Of a stretch of 64,000 nt of DNA, positions 24,427 to 32,771 are shown piece by piece. The translations under genes were made by a program, and so were the position numbers. Numbering within the stretch: the first letter of the stretch is position 1; every line of letters starts with the position of its first letter. The notes under the pieces are model-generated. The model searched no databases and had not been told where the DNA came from. It saw nothing but the letters and a program-made list of their open reading frames with translations. The stretch is from an uncultured Faecalibacterium sp. (GTDB taxonomy: Bacteria > Bacillota > Clostridia > Oscillospirales > Ruminococcaceae), in NCBI GenBank assembly GCA_934512105.1, contig CAKSWQ010000001.1, positions 72,043 to 136,042 on the forward strand. The letters are read 5' to 3'.

Positions 24427-24534
24427 AAACGATTTCAAATGCGCTCCGCTTCGCTCTGCGCATAGTTTAAGGAATTGCATTTTAATTTTGCAGTTCAGCC
24501 AAGCCTGCGGGCTTGGCTGAACTGCTTTTTCACA
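24427..24534 (+). repeat. composite intergenic repeat, copy E1
   Basis: Built as box, spacer, hairpin. The box has ATGCGC at 24439-24444 and GCGCAT at 24458-24463 around TCCGCTTCGCTCT. A 26-nt AT-rich spacer with GGA and ATTTTAATTTT follows, then the CTGCGG-loop hairpin at 24490-24525 and TTTTTCAC. The same order and spacing occur at 34256 and 37506. Confidence 0.7.
24490..24530 (+). terminator. terminator downstream of pyrBI (part of repeat E1)
   Basis: A perfect 15-bp stem (24490-24504 with 24511-24525) with loop CTGCGG, followed by TTTTT. It lies 83 nt past the pyrI stop. Confidence 0.88.
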
Positions 24535-24669
24535 GGAGGGACACAGAGAGAAACGGCAGCTGCCGCGCTGGTTTCCTATGGAAACAGCCGTGCGGCGGGC
24601 AAGCTTTCTGCTGAGTGGCAGATGCAAAAAACGGCAGAGCGTGGCGATGACCGCGAGGTTTTAAGATAT

Positions 24670-24717
24670 AAAAAGGACTGCTGTACTGGGCAAAACCCAT
24701 GTACAGCAGTCCTTTTT
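24670..24717. terminator. bidirectional terminator
   Basis: 17-bp perfect arms 24670-24686 and 24701-24717, with an inner TGGG/CCCA pair in the loop and A/T runs at both ends. Sequence from 24531 to 24669 shows no gene. Confidence 0.85.
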
Positions 24718-24722
24718 GTGTC

Positions 24723-25032
24723 AAAAAAAACTGACGGAACTCTTTGCAGCGCACGATACCCCGGCCTGCCCATGCCATTCCCGTACAGCAGACAGAGCCG
24801 GAATTGCGACACATCGAGTAACTTTATCGACTGCAACCCCCAAAAGGCCCGCCGCAGAAAGTCCCGTCAGCAAGGTACCGTGCATTCCTGCACAGTACAA
24901 AAAAGCAAAGGTAGACAGCCTGCTTACACGCACCGCAGGCTGTTTTTCCATCCAGCAACAGAGCTTTTAAAGGAGGTGTTACCCCCCCCCCACCGCAACG
25001 TAACCATGTCCGCACGGAAGGCTTCCTTTACT
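24723..25032 (-). ncRNA. candidate structured small RNA with anti-Shine-Dalgarno motif
   Basis: A minus-strand transcript of about 310 nt, from the promoter at 25039-25069 to a T8 run at 24723-24730. Its 3' domain is closed by a 20-bp helix, 24851-24870 with 24731-24750, having one mismatch and three G-U pairs that become mismatches if the plus strand is folded. Two further stems precede it: GTACTGTGCA, GGAA loop, TGCACGGTAC (24875-24898, one G-U again only on this strand) and a perfect 9-bp stem (24915-24943). The 5' part holds a ten-G tract (24982-24991) next to CACCTCCTTT, complementary to AAAGGAGGTG. No tmRNA, SRP or RNase P core was found. No convincing protein is encoded. Confidence 0.5.
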
Positions 25033-25038
25033 GGGTTC

Positions 25039-25069
25039 AGTATAGCAGAGTTACGCTTCTGTTGCACAA
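25039..25069 (-). promoter_or_regulatory. promoter of the candidate small RNA
   Basis: Minus strand TATACT at 25039-25044, with either GTGCAA at 17 bp or TTGTGC at 19 bp upstream. It begins after the histidine kinase stop. Confidence 0.45.
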
Positions 25070-25097
25070 AAATTGTCATATTCTGACGGTGCAGATG

Positions 25098-26390
25098 TCA
25101 TGAATTGTCGGTGGGCACCGCACAGGTAAAGCGGAACCAATTATCCCGGCAGCTCAGAGTATACTCCGCACCATGGCGCAGCAGCACATCCCGCACATTG
25201 GAAAGCCCCATACCGTGGCCTGGCTCCTTGCGGGTGGTGCGGGGCAGCTGGCCGTCCGGCGGCAGCTCCACGTCCCGCTGCACCCGGTTGCGCACCGAGA
25301 GAAGATATTCCTCCTCCGTTTTGCGCACCCGCACATAGACCTCTGGCGGATACGCCTGCACTGCGGCACAGATGGCGTTATCCAGCAGATTTGCCAGTAC
25401 AGTGACCATATCCACCCCGGTCAGCGGGAAATCCCGCAGGTCGCAAAGATCAAAATACACGCTTACACCCTGCCGGGCGGCTTCCTCGTACTTGCGGGTC
25501 AGGATGGAGTCCAGCAGCGGGTTGTGGGTGTCCATAATGGTGGTACTGGCCGCCACGGCCTTATCTACACCGGCAATATAGTCCTGCGCACCGGCCACGT
25601 CTCCCTGCGCCAACAGGGTGCGCAGGGCGCTGATATGGTTGGTGAACTCGTGGGTCAGGCGGCGCTGCGCGGTGTAGGAATCCAGCAGAGCCGAAGCCCG
25701 CTGCTGCTCCAGCTCGGCCTGAAAATGCAGGCTGCGCCGCTGCATAACCTGATCGTTGAACATGGCCACGATACACAGGTGTACCATAACAGCCACTGTA
25801 AGTCCCACCGTCATCCCCATTGTGGCCATGGTGGCCCGTTTGTTGTTGTCCGTGAGCATGAGCAGGATATTCAGTACCACGACCACGCCCGGAAAAAAGC
25901 TCATGGTCAGCGCCTGCAAGGGCTCCAGTGCATTGTACCTGCGCCACCTGCTCACAAAATAGGCCACAACTGCGCCCACTACCATATTTACCACCGCCAT
26001 GATGATCAGACAATCGGCGCGCCGGATGACCTGCTGCAGCTCACACTTTTGCACCCACGACGTAACATAGCGCACACTGTTTTCGACCAGCAGGCACATG
26101 GTACCATTGATCAGGCAGGCGGTAAACTTTTGCCCCGGCGTGCCGCCAAACAGCAGAACGGTAACAACCAGAAAAACAATGGTGAGAACCACTGCCATCA
26201 GCGTAAAAAAGCCATAGTTGCGCACGACCGAGAGGGTCATCGTGAGCACGGTTATAACGCAGGACCACACCAGCGGGTACTTTACCCTGCCCTTGCCAAG
26301 ATAAGCATATTCCACCATGATAAAACCGACCCATTGGGTCAAGCAGACCCAGTGACCGTACACATACCAGCGCCAGAATTCTTCATTCAT
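25098..26390 (-). CDS. AgrC-like sensor histidine kinase (GHKL ATPase)
   Basis: A 430-residue membrane kinase. Six to seven hydrophobic segments span residues about 15-215, then a coiled dimerisation helix with RRLTHEFTNHISALRTLL (the phosphoacceptor His in HEFTNHI) and a GHKL ATPase domain: NLLDNAICAAVQA (N box) and GHGMGLSNVRDVL (G box). The architecture is the quorum-sensing AgrC/ComD class. The gene overlaps its response regulator by 8 nt. No agrB, agrD or processed-peptide gene was seen nearby, so the signal is unknown. Confidence 0.85.
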   Translation of the reverse strand: MNEEFWRWYVYGHWVCLTQWVGFIMVEYAYLGKGRVKYPLVWSCVITVLTMTLSVVRNYGFFTLMAVVLTIVFLVVTVLLFGGTPGQKFTACLINGTMCLLVENSVRYVTSWVQKCELQQVIRRADCLIIMAVVNMVVGAVVAYFVSRWRRYNALEPLQALTMSFFPGVVVVLNILLMLTDNNKRATMATMGMTVGLTVAVMVHLCIVAMFNDQVMQRRSLHFQAELEQQRASALLDSYTAQRRLTHEFTNHISALRTLLAQGDVAGAQDYIAGVDKAVAASTTIMDTHNPLLDSILTRKYEEAARQGVSVYFDLCDLRDFPLTGVDMVTVLANLLDNAICAAVQAYPPEVYVRVRKTEEEYLLSVRNRVQRDVELPPDGQLPRTTRKEPGHGMGLSNVRDVLLRHGAEYTLSCRDNWFRFTCAVPTDNS

Positions 26391-27105
26391 CGCCGAACTG
26401 CCCCTTCCATTCCAGCCACGCGCTGCGGATCGCCGGAAAATCCTGTCGGCTTGCGTTCAGCTCTACCCCGCTGCGCAGCTCCACCTTATAGTTGCGGATG
26501 GAGCGCACATATTGCAGGTTGACCACATCGCTGCGCCCCACCTGCAAAAAGCCGTTTTCGTACAGCATGGCGGGCAGGTCTGCGATCTTGCCGTAAAAGG
26601 TGCAGATGGGCTGGTGCGGGATATCGCCGTAGACATTGATCTGCCGCAGATCGCTTTCCAGATAATAGATCTGATCCAGCGGGATCTCGCTGGTGGTGCG
26701 GTTGTGGTGCACCTCCAGCGTCTTTTTGGGGTCGGTCATGCCGACAAAGATATCCTCCAGACAGCTGGGCAGCTGGGCGGCAATATCCCGCTTGAGCAGA
26801 TAGCGGTAGGCATTGACCGTGTAGCCCTGCGGCGCAAACTCCAGATACGCCGAGATATACACCAGCACGATATCCGGGGCGATCTGCCGCAGTTTGCGCC
26901 CCAGTGCAATGCCGTCGGTGGTTTTCAGGTCTACATCCAAAAACGCCAGCTGGTAGCGCTCCAGCTCCGGGGTGGCAAGCAGCTGCTCGCCGCTGGTGCA
27001 GACAGTGCTCTGCACCTGAATTTCCCGGGCGCGGAACCATTCCGAGATATACTCGTCCATCTGCGCAGCGAAGGCTGCATCATCGTCACAGACCAGAATG
27101 TGCAT
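26383..27105 (-). CDS. LytTR-family response regulator
   Basis: A 240-residue regulator. The receiver domain has HILVCDDDAAF, phosphoacceptor Asp in LAFLDVDLKTTDG, and Lys in RYLLKRD. From about residue 130, a LytTR DNA-binding domain follows, with IPLDQIYYLESDLRQINVY and VGRSDVVNLQYVRSIRNYKVEL. ATG 27105 is behind AGGAGG; codons upstream are not used. It is paired with the GHKL kinase. No separate promoter is obvious, so it may be transcribed by readthrough of the terminator at 27131-27180. Confidence 0.88.
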   Translation of the reverse strand: MHILVCDDDAAFAAQMDEYISEWFRAREIQVQSTVCTSGEQLLATPELERYQLAFLDVDLKTTDGIALGRKLRQIAPDIVLVYISAYLEFAPQGYTVNAYRYLLKRDIAAQLPSCLEDIFVGMTDPKKTLEVHHNRTTSEIPLDQIYYLESDLRQINVYGDIPHQPICTFYGKIADLPAMLYENGFLQVGRSDVVNLQYVRSIRNYKVELRSGVELNASRQDFPAIRSAWLEWKGQFGDE

Positions 27106-27130
27106 GGGGTGTTTCCTCCTTTTTGAATAC

Positions 27131-27180
27131 AAAAAAGCATATAGCAGTGTCCCCCGCCGGGAGAAGCACCCTATATGCTT
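27131..27180 (-). terminator. terminator between the NSS transporter and the two-component genes
   Basis: AAGCATATAG (27135-27144) pairs perfectly with CTATATGCTT (27171-27180), with an inner TCCC/GGGA pair and TTTTTTG on the minus strand, 59 nt past the transporter stop. Confidence 0.85.
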
Positions 27181-27239
27181 TTATATTACACTTGTCCCGC
27201 CCGTTCGTCAATCAAAGACGGAGCAGACGCCGGGATCTC

Positions 27240-28610
27240 TTATGCAAGGAATTTGTCGTAGAGGCCAAACGCAAAGATGAACACCACGATGAGCGGCAGC
27301 ACATAGGTCAGGTAGCCGCGCATCCAGTCCTGCACCTTGAGCCCCTCGCCGGTGTTGACCTCTTTTTTGTAGTTCTGCCAGCCCCAGCCGTAGCGGGTAA
27401 CGCAGAACAGCAGATACACCAAGCTGCCCAGCGGCAGGAACAGGTTGCTGACCAGAAAATCCTCTACATCCAGCACAGCGCCGCCGAACACTGCAAAGCC
27501 ATCCCATGCCCACAGGTTATAGCCCAGCACACAGGGCATGGACAGAAGGATGATGAGCACAAGGTTCACCAGACTGGACTTTTTGCGGCTGCAGCCGGTC
27601 AGTTCCATACCGCAGCAGATAATATTTTCAAACACAGCCAGCACGGTGGACATGGCTGCAAAGGCCATGAACAAAAAGAACAGGCTGCCCCACAGTCGCC
27701 CCATGGACATATTGGCAAAGATGTTGGGCAAGGTGATAAAGATGAGGCTGGGGCCGCTGGTCTGGTCCACATGGTAGGTAAAGCAGGCCGGGAAGATGAT
27801 CAGACCGGCGGTGATGGCTACAAAGGTATCCAGCACCACGATGCGGACAGACTCGCCCAGCAGGGAGTGCTCCTTGCCGATATAGCTGCCAAAGATGGAC
27901 ATGGCACCGATGCCAAGGCTCAGGGTGAAGAAGGCCTGATTCATCGCGGAGACCAGCGTGTTGACCACGCCTACCTCCTGCATCCGGGCAAAGTCCGGCA
28001 CAAGGAAGAAGGAAAGGCCTTCCCTTGCCCCGGGCATGAACAGACTGTTGACAGCCAGCACCACCATAATGAGGAGCAGAGCGATCATCATACCCTTGGT
28101 CACGCGCTCCAGACCACTTTGCAGACCCTTGGCGCACACCAGAATACCCACTACCACCACGAATACCATCCAGAAGGTCATGGTGGCAGGGCTGGCCAGC
28201 ATTTCAGTAAATTTCCCTGCCACCTGTTCGGCGTTCAGCCCCGCTAGCTTTCCGGCGGCGGTCATGTAGAAATAGTGCAGCATCCAGCCCGCCACGGTGG
28301 TGTAGAACATCATCAGCAGATAGCAGCCGATCAAGGTGAAATAGCCGTGGATGTGCCACTTTTGCCCCGGCTTTTCCAGTGCCTGATACGCCCGCACCGG
28401 GCTTTTTCGGGAGGCACGTCCCACGGCAAACTCCATGGTCATGATGGGCAGCCCCAGAATGACCAGAAAGATCAGGTAAAACAGCACAAAGGCACCGCCG
28501 CCGCCCTGCCCGGCAATATACGGGAATTTCCACACATTGCCGATGCCGATGGCACAGCCCGCAGAAAGCAGAATGAAGCCCAGACGGGATTTCAGAGTTT
28601 CTCGTTCCAT
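27240..28610 (-). CDS. sodium-dependent amino-acid transporter (NSS/SNF family)
   Basis: A 456-residue protein with about twelve membrane segments. LSAGCAIGIGNVWKFPYIAGQGGGGAF is the TM1 unwound motif that binds Na+ and substrate in LeuT-type proteins, and PIMTMEFAVGRASRKSP follows TM2. The substrate, probably an amino acid, is not determinable. ATG 28610 follows AAGGAG, 14 nt after the rluB stop, so they may be cotranscribed. It precedes the GHKL/LytTR pair, which could conceivably regulate it. Confidence 0.92.
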   Translation of the reverse strand: MERETLKSRLGFILLSAGCAIGIGNVWKFPYIAGQGGGGAFVLFYLIFLVILGLPIMTMEFAVGRASRKSPVRAYQALEKPGQKWHIHGYFTLIGCYLLMMFYTTVAGWMLHYFYMTAAGKLAGLNAEQVAGKFTEMLASPATMTFWMVFVVVVGILVCAKGLQSGLERVTKGMMIALLLIMVVLAVNSLFMPGAREGLSFFLVPDFARMQEVGVVNTLVSAMNQAFFTLSLGIGAMSIFGSYIGKEHSLLGESVRIVVLDTFVAITAGLIIFPACFTYHVDQTSGPSLIFITLPNIFANMSMGRLWGSLFFLFMAFAAMSTVLAVFENIICCGMELTGCSRKKSSLVNLVLIILLSMPCVLGYNLWAWDGFAVFGGAVLDVEDFLVSNLFLPLGSLVYLLFCVTRYGWGWQNYKKEVNTGEGLKVQDWMRGYLTYVLPLIVVFIFAFGLYDKFLA

Positions 28611-28624
28611 GATTCGATAACTCC

Positions 28625-29452
28625 TTACTTCTGCTTCCGGGGTGCGTTTTTGCCCACAGGGCCGCGGGGACGGCGCTCGGCAGCCTTAGACTGCTGGGCA
28701 GCAGAGCGGGTCTGTGCACGGCCCTTAACGGCTGCAGCACGCAGAGCGTTCACCTCGGCCTTGGTCAGCTCACGGTAGGTACCGGGCTTGAGCATGCCCA
28801 GCTTGACCACGCCCTCGGCGTTGCGCTTCAGGCGCACCACCTCAAGACCCACACTCTCGCACATCCGGCGAATTTCGCGGTTCTTGCCCTCCTTCAGGGT
28901 CATTTCCATCACGGTGCGGCCGGGCTCGTCGGTGACCACGTTGATGGCACAGGGCATGGTCTTGGTGCCGTCGTCCAGCACAACGCCGCTGCTCAGCTTG
29001 AGGATGGTAGCCTCGTCGGCGCGGGGCTGCACGGTAACGCGGTACAGCTTGGAGATGCCGCCGGACGGATGGGTGACGGCCTGCGCAAAGGCACCGTCGT
29101 TGGTCATCAGCAGCAGACCCTCGCTGTCCTTATCCAAGCGGCCTACCGGATACAGGCGGGCGGGAATATCGCTGACAAGATCCATCACGGTCTTGCGGCC
29201 CAGTTCGTCGCTGGCGGTGGTCACATAGCCACGGGGCTTGTACAGTGCCAGATAATACAGCTGCTGGTTTTTCTGGATGTAGATGCGCTCGTCATCCACA
29301 TGGAGCACGTCACGGTTGGGGTCCATCTTGTCGCCCACCTTGACCGGGTGGCCGTTCACCTTGACGCGGCCCTCGGCAATGATCTGCTCGGCGGCGCGGC
29401 GGGAGCACAAACCCTGCTCGGCCATGATCTTCTGAATACGTTCTTCTGCCAT
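28625..29452 (-). CDS. rluB: RluB/RsuA-family pseudouridine synthase
   Basis: A 275-residue enzyme. An S4 RNA-binding domain (RIQKIMAEQGLCSRRAAEQIIAEGRVKVNG) is followed by the catalytic domain with YKPRGYVTT and VGRLDKDSEGLLLMTNDG, where the Asp in GRLD is the catalytic residue, and KEGKNREIRRMCESVGL. The 45-residue C-tail is Lys/Arg/Ala-rich and probably RNA-binding or disordered. It modifies 23S or 16S rRNA; RluB is the usual Firmicute member. ATG 29452 follows AAGGAG; an open frame continues upstream but lies in a hairpin leader. Confidence 0.9.
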   Translation of the reverse strand: MAEERIQKIMAEQGLCSRRAAEQIIAEGRVKVNGHPVKVGDKMDPNRDVLHVDDERIYIQKNQQLYYLALYKPRGYVTTASDELGRKTVMDLVSDIPARLYPVGRLDKDSEGLLLMTNDGAFAQAVTHPSGGISKLYRVTVQPRADEATILKLSSGVVLDDGTKTMPCAINVVTDEPGRTVMEMTLKEGKNREIRRMCESVGLEVVRLKRNAEGVVKLGMLKPGTYRELTKAEVNALRAAAVKGRAQTRSAAQQSKAAERRPRGPVGKNAPRKQK

Positions 29453-29488
29453 AATATTACTCCTTGTGCGCCTCACGGCGCTCAAAAC

Positions 29489-29525
29489 GCGCACCGCTCC
29501 CCTGCTTTTGCGGGGCACGGTGCGC
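29489..29525 (-). promoter_or_regulatory. hairpin in the rluB leader
   Basis: GCGCACCG and CGGTGCGC form an 8-bp stem with an inner CCCC/GGGG pair. It lies 36 nt upstream of rluB. No U tail, so it is probably a leader structure. Confidence 0.45.
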
Positions 29526-29530
29526 GGCTA

Positions 29531-29559
29531 TATAAACCGCAGACCAGAAAGGTCTGCGG
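29531..29559 (-). terminator. terminator after ytfJ
   Basis: A perfect 9-bp stem (29537-29545 with 29551-29559), 5-nt loop and TTTATATA on the minus strand, 24 nt past the ytfJ stop. Confidence 0.75.
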
Positions 29560-29583
29560 CTGCGGCTTGGTTATTCTAAAAAG

Positions 29584-29988
29584 TTACTCTGCCTTGGACT
29601 CCTCTGCGGGTGCCTTGCCGTCCTTTTTGACCAGAGCGGTAAGCTTTTCCACCAGCTCGGGCAGCATGGTCAGGGCACGGTCGATGCTATTGGAGCTATC
29701 CGACAGCTGGATGGTGCGCACGCAGCCGTCCTTGATGACCAGAAATGCCACCGGCTGGATATTGACACCGGCACCGGAGCCGCCGCCGAACAGATCCTTG
29801 TTGGCAGCATTCTTGCCATTAAAATCGGTACCGCCGGAAGCAAAACCAAAACTCACCTTGGACACCGGCAGGATGGTGATGCCGTCCTCGGTGGTGATGG
29901 GCTTGCCGATAATGGTGTTGGAATCCACCATCTGGTGGATCTTTTCCATCGTAACGTTCATCAGACCCTGAATAGGATGCTCTGCCAT
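29584..29988 (-). CDS. ytfJ: GerW/YtfJ family sporulation-associated protein
   Basis: A 134-residue YtfJ. MAEHPIQGLMNVTMEKI and GGGSGAGVNIQPVAFLVIK are the family landmarks. YtfJ is known in Bacillus as a spore protein needed for L-alanine germination, but it is present in many Firmicutes that do not make obvious spores. It lies after DUF2953 in the conserved scpAB-ytfI-ytfJ order, 78 nt downstream, and ends in a terminator. Confidence 0.9.
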   Translation of the reverse strand: MAEHPIQGLMNVTMEKIHQMVDSNTIIGKPITTEDGITILPVSKVSFGFASGGTDFNGKNAANKDLFGGGSGAGVNIQPVAFLVIKDGCVRTIQLSDSSNSIDRALTMLPELVEKLTALVKKDGKAPAEESKAE

Positions 29989-30066
29989 AAAACAACTCTC
30001 CTTTATTCATCCGTGCAGGCAGTCGCCCGCCGGAAAGCATTCTGATATAGGTTTAGTGTATCATCT

Positions 30067-30795
30067 TCAAATAAAAATGTCCAATACTTTTTTGCGCCAG
30101 AACTCGTACAGCACCCGCACAGCGGCGATGACGATGAACAGTGCCTGTGCGCTGACCCGGAAGGATACCCTATCCTGTACGGTAGGCTGGGCACTGCCGA
30201 AGTCCGGCAGAACACGCAGCTGGTCAAATTCCAGAAAGAAGAAATGGTCCAGCACGCCAAGGGTCGGGTACAGCCATGCCTGCAGCTTGCCGTAATTGCG
30301 GGCAGCTGCGGCGGGGTCCTCACCGCGCACGCCAAGGCAGACCGAGATCTTTGTAAAGCGGATAGCGCCAAACACCGCCCGCAGCAACGTGCCCACGCCC
30401 CGCAGCATGGTGCAGATCACATCCAGCGTGATCTTTGCCTTTTGGCGGGGCGGCTTTTCGGCTTTGGGCTTTGCGGGCTGCGCGGCCTTTTTTTCAGCTT
30501 TTTTGCGCTTGCGCTCTGCACGCCATGCGCAGAATTTTGCTTTCAGCCTGCCGGTAAAGCCCTTAGGCTCCTCCGGCTGGGCTGGAGGAGTCGGCTTTGG
30601 GTATTGGAACACCGGAAAGGTGATGCCCAGCGCCCCGGCTTTTACGGTAAGCGTATCGTTTTGCCAGCAGACGTCTGCGCAGAAGGGGCACAGCAGTAAC
30701 AGCGCCGCCAGCACCAACAAAATCAGCAGCAGGATGCCCACCACCTTGAGGATGAACAGCAGACAAGCGCCCACTGCGGAAAGAACCATACCCAT
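30067..30795 (-). CDS. DUF2953 membrane protein (YtfI-like)
   Basis: A 242-residue protein. A hydrophobic N-terminus (residues about 5-35) is followed by a Lys/Pro/Ala-rich cytoplasmic-looking linker (about 66-125) and a conserved C-terminal region with GVLDHFFFLEFDQLRVLPDFG and QDRVSFRVSAQALFIVIAAVRVL, matching the DUF2953 pattern. Function unknown; it is regularly paired with ytfJ. It starts 3 nt after scpB. A Met two codons further in is an alternative start. Confidence 0.8.
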   Translation of the reverse strand: MGMVLSAVGACLLFILKVVGILLLILLVLAALLLLCPFCADVCWQNDTLTVKAGALGITFPVFQYPKPTPPAQPEEPKGFTGRLKAKFCAWRAERKRKKAEKKAAQPAKPKAEKPPRQKAKITLDVICTMLRGVGTLLRAVFGAIRFTKISVCLGVRGEDPAAAARNYGKLQAWLYPTLGVLDHFFFLEFDQLRVLPDFGSAQPTVQDRVSFRVSAQALFIVIAAVRVLYEFWRKKVLDIFI

Positions 30796-30798
30796 GGG

Positions 30799-31344
30799 TC
30801 AACCCTCACTTTCGGTCGGATCATCTGCCGGTGCTTCGTTGTGCACCGGCGGCAGGTCTGCCAGACTGGACAGACCGAACACACGCAAAAATGTATCGGT
30901 GGTACAGAAGCTGACCGGACGACCCGGCAGATCCAGACGCCCGGCTTCCTCGATCAGCCCCTTTTCCAGCAGACCGGACACGCTGGAGGAGGAATCCACG
31001 CCGCGCACCTGCTCAATAAAGGCGCGGGACACCGGCTGGTTATAGGCGATGACGGTCAAAGTCTCCATGGCCGCAGGGCCAAGCGGTACGGCGCGGCGGC
31101 TGTCCAGCACGCGGCGCACACAGTCTGCCCACTGGGTCTTGGTGGCCAGCTGCCACCGGGTATTCAGATGCAGCAGACACAGGCCGCTGTCCTCCCGCTG
31201 GTAGCGGGTGTGCAGGGTCTCCAGTGCAGCATCCACGCTGGACTGGGGCAGCTGCACCGCCTGTGCCAGCTTATCGGCACCTATGGGGTCGCCGCAGGCA
31301 AAAAGCATGGCCTCCACGGCGGCAAGGGTTTGTTTCTGGTTCAT
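30799..31344 (-). CDS. scpB: segregation and condensation protein B
   Basis: A 181-residue ScpB with two winged helices: EAMLFACGDPIGADKLAQAV and LGPAAMETLTVIAYNQPVSRAFIEQVRGVDSSSSVSGLLEKGLIEEAGR. It forms the Smc-ScpAB complex. ATG 31344 overlaps the scpA stop (ATGA), showing translational coupling. Confidence 0.95.
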   Translation of the reverse strand: MNQKQTLAAVEAMLFACGDPIGADKLAQAVQLPQSSVDAALETLHTRYQREDSGLCLLHLNTRWQLATKTQWADCVRRVLDSRRAVPLGPAAMETLTVIAYNQPVSRAFIEQVRGVDSSSSVSGLLEKGLIEEAGRLDLPGRPVSFCTTDTFLRVFGLSSLADLPPVHNEAPADDPTESEG

Positions 31345-32063
31345 GGATTCTCCTTACTGCGTTCCGGGCGGGTACGGCGCATGGTCAGTTCTCCCCGGTC
31401 GTCCAGCGCGATGCGTCCGCCGCGCACCAGCTCCAGCAGCGCCAGAAAGGTAGCTACGTTGGTGCTGCGGCTCTGATTGCGGGAAAACAGCTGCTCCATC
31501 TTTGCCACGGTGCCGCCCAGCATCCGGCGCAGGATGTACACCACCCGGCTGGTGACCGATACCATAGGCGCGGTGACCAGCGGCTCAAACTGCTGCTGGG
31601 TGGGCACGCGGCGGGTCCTGGTGCGGCCTGCCAGCGCCTGCCAGTAGTCCGCCAGGATCTGCGGGGCGTGGTGCAGCGCGTAGGTGTTGTCCCACTCCAT
31701 CTCCATGGGGCGGCGCACGAACACCGGGGCGGCCTCCCCTTTTGCGCGCAGCAACTCTGCCATGCGGCGGCACTGGTCGTACTCGATGAGCTGGCCGGTG
31801 AGTTCCTGCTTCATACGCTCGCCCTCTTCGCTGCGGGGCAGCAGCAGAAAGCTTTTCATTTCCACCAGATGCGCCGCCATTTCAATGAAGGCGCTGGCGG
31901 TCTCGGGGTCAGGGTCGGCCTGCTCCACGGTGCGGGTGTACTGGTCGATGAGCTGCAAAATAGGAATATTGTGCAGGTCCATTTTATGTTTGGCCACCAG
32001 CGCCAGCAATAATTCCAGCGGGCCGTCAAAATCTTCCAGATGGAAGGTCAATTCTTCTGCCAC
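31341..32063 (-). CDS. scpA: segregation and condensation protein A
   Basis: A 240-residue kleisin. The N-terminal FHLEDFDGPLELLLALVAKHKMDLHNIPILQLIDQY is the hallmark. It bridges Smc heads and binds ScpB. The start is GTG 32063, directly after the M50 protease stop (TGAGTG), which suggests coupled translation, with the ribosome site inside the upstream gene. Residues 200-225 form the winged-helix end, VATFLALLELVRGGRIAL. Confidence 0.95.
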   Translation of the reverse strand: MAEELTFHLEDFDGPLELLLALVAKHKMDLHNIPILQLIDQYTRTVEQADPDPETASAFIEMAAHLVEMKSFLLLPRSEEGERMKQELTGQLIEYDQCRRMAELLRAKGEAAPVFVRRPMEMEWDNTYALHHAPQILADYWQALAGRTRTRRVPTQQQFEPLVTAPMVSVTSRVVYILRRMLGGTVAKMEQLFSRNQSRSTNVATFLALLELVRGGRIALDDRGELTMRRTRPERSKENP

Positions 32064-32738
32064 TCAGATCACCGCCCCAAGGCTGCTGGCATAAACGGCG
32101 TAGGCGATCTTATCGATATACCCGGTGCCCGCGCCCAAAAGCGACCACACCACGTTGTTCAGGTAGTACAGCGGCGTATCCAGAAAGCCGCCCCACACCG
32201 CTGCCAGCATGACGATCATGATATATTTTTCGTACCGCATCAGGCCAAAGTAGATGCGCTGCGGCAGCACCACCAGCAGAATGCGGCTGCCGTCCAGCGG
32301 CGGCACGGGGATCAGGTTGAACACCGCAAGGCTGACGTTCATCAGCACCAGATAGCGCAGGAACATGGCAATATAAATGGTGGCGTTATTGACCGGTGCC
32401 CAGTAGTACATCACCTTCCACGCCACCATGCCAAGGTAGGCCAGCACAAGGTTTGCCACAGGGCCTGCCAGCGCCGTGAGCGCCATGCCCCACTTGGGGT
32501 TTTTGAAGTTGCGGGGATTGGTGGTCACAGGCTTTGCCCAGCCCACGCCCGCAAACACCATGCACAGCGTGCCCAGCAGGTCAAAGTGGGCAAAGGGATT
32601 CAGCGAAAGACGCCCCTCGCGTTTGGCAGTGGCATCGCCCAGCAGCCATGCTGCCAGCGCGTGTCCGGCCTCGTGGAACGGGATGGCCACCAGCGCCACC
32701 AGTGCGCGGATGATATAATAGGTTGCCTGTGCGGTCAT
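32064..32738 (-). CDS. site-2 protease family membrane metalloprotease
   Basis: A 224-residue protein with about five membrane segments. The metal site is HEAGH near residue 22, and the second part of the S2P motif is NPFAHFDLLG and later NLIPVPPLDGSR. It is the small M50 type with no PDZ domain, found next to scpAB in many Firmicutes; its substrate is unknown. ATG 32738 follows AGGAG; an ORF extends seven codons upstream. Confidence 0.9.
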   Translation of the reverse strand: MTAQATYYIIRALVALVAIPFHEAGHALAAWLLGDATAKREGRLSLNPFAHFDLLGTLCMVFAGVGWAKPVTTNPRNFKNPKWGMALTALAGPVANLVLAYLGMVAWKVMYYWAPVNNATIYIAMFLRYLVLMNVSLAVFNLIPVPPLDGSRILLVVLPQRIYFGLMRYEKYIMIVMLAAVWGGFLDTPLYYLNNVVWSLLGAGTGYIDKIAYAVYASSLGAVI

Positions 32739-32771
32739 GTAAATCTCCTGTCGTAACAAATTTCTTTCTTT

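Noticed and set aside
24721-24951. A 76-codon minus-strand ORF downstream of the histidine kinase
   Set aside because: No ribosome site and no hydrophobic or peptide-precursor pattern; the stretch folds as an RNA with pairs specific to the minus strand.
24961-25000. Possible 16S rRNA 3'-end fragment because of CACCTCCTTT on the minus strand
   Set aside because: Only the anti-SD decamer matches; flanking bases do not resemble the 16S end.
24723-25032. Candidate RNA as tmRNA, SRP RNA, RNase P RNA or 6S RNA
   Set aside because: No tRNA-like ends, no SRP GGAA asymmetric-loop core, no RNase P P4 motif, and the length does not fit 6S. It remains unassigned.
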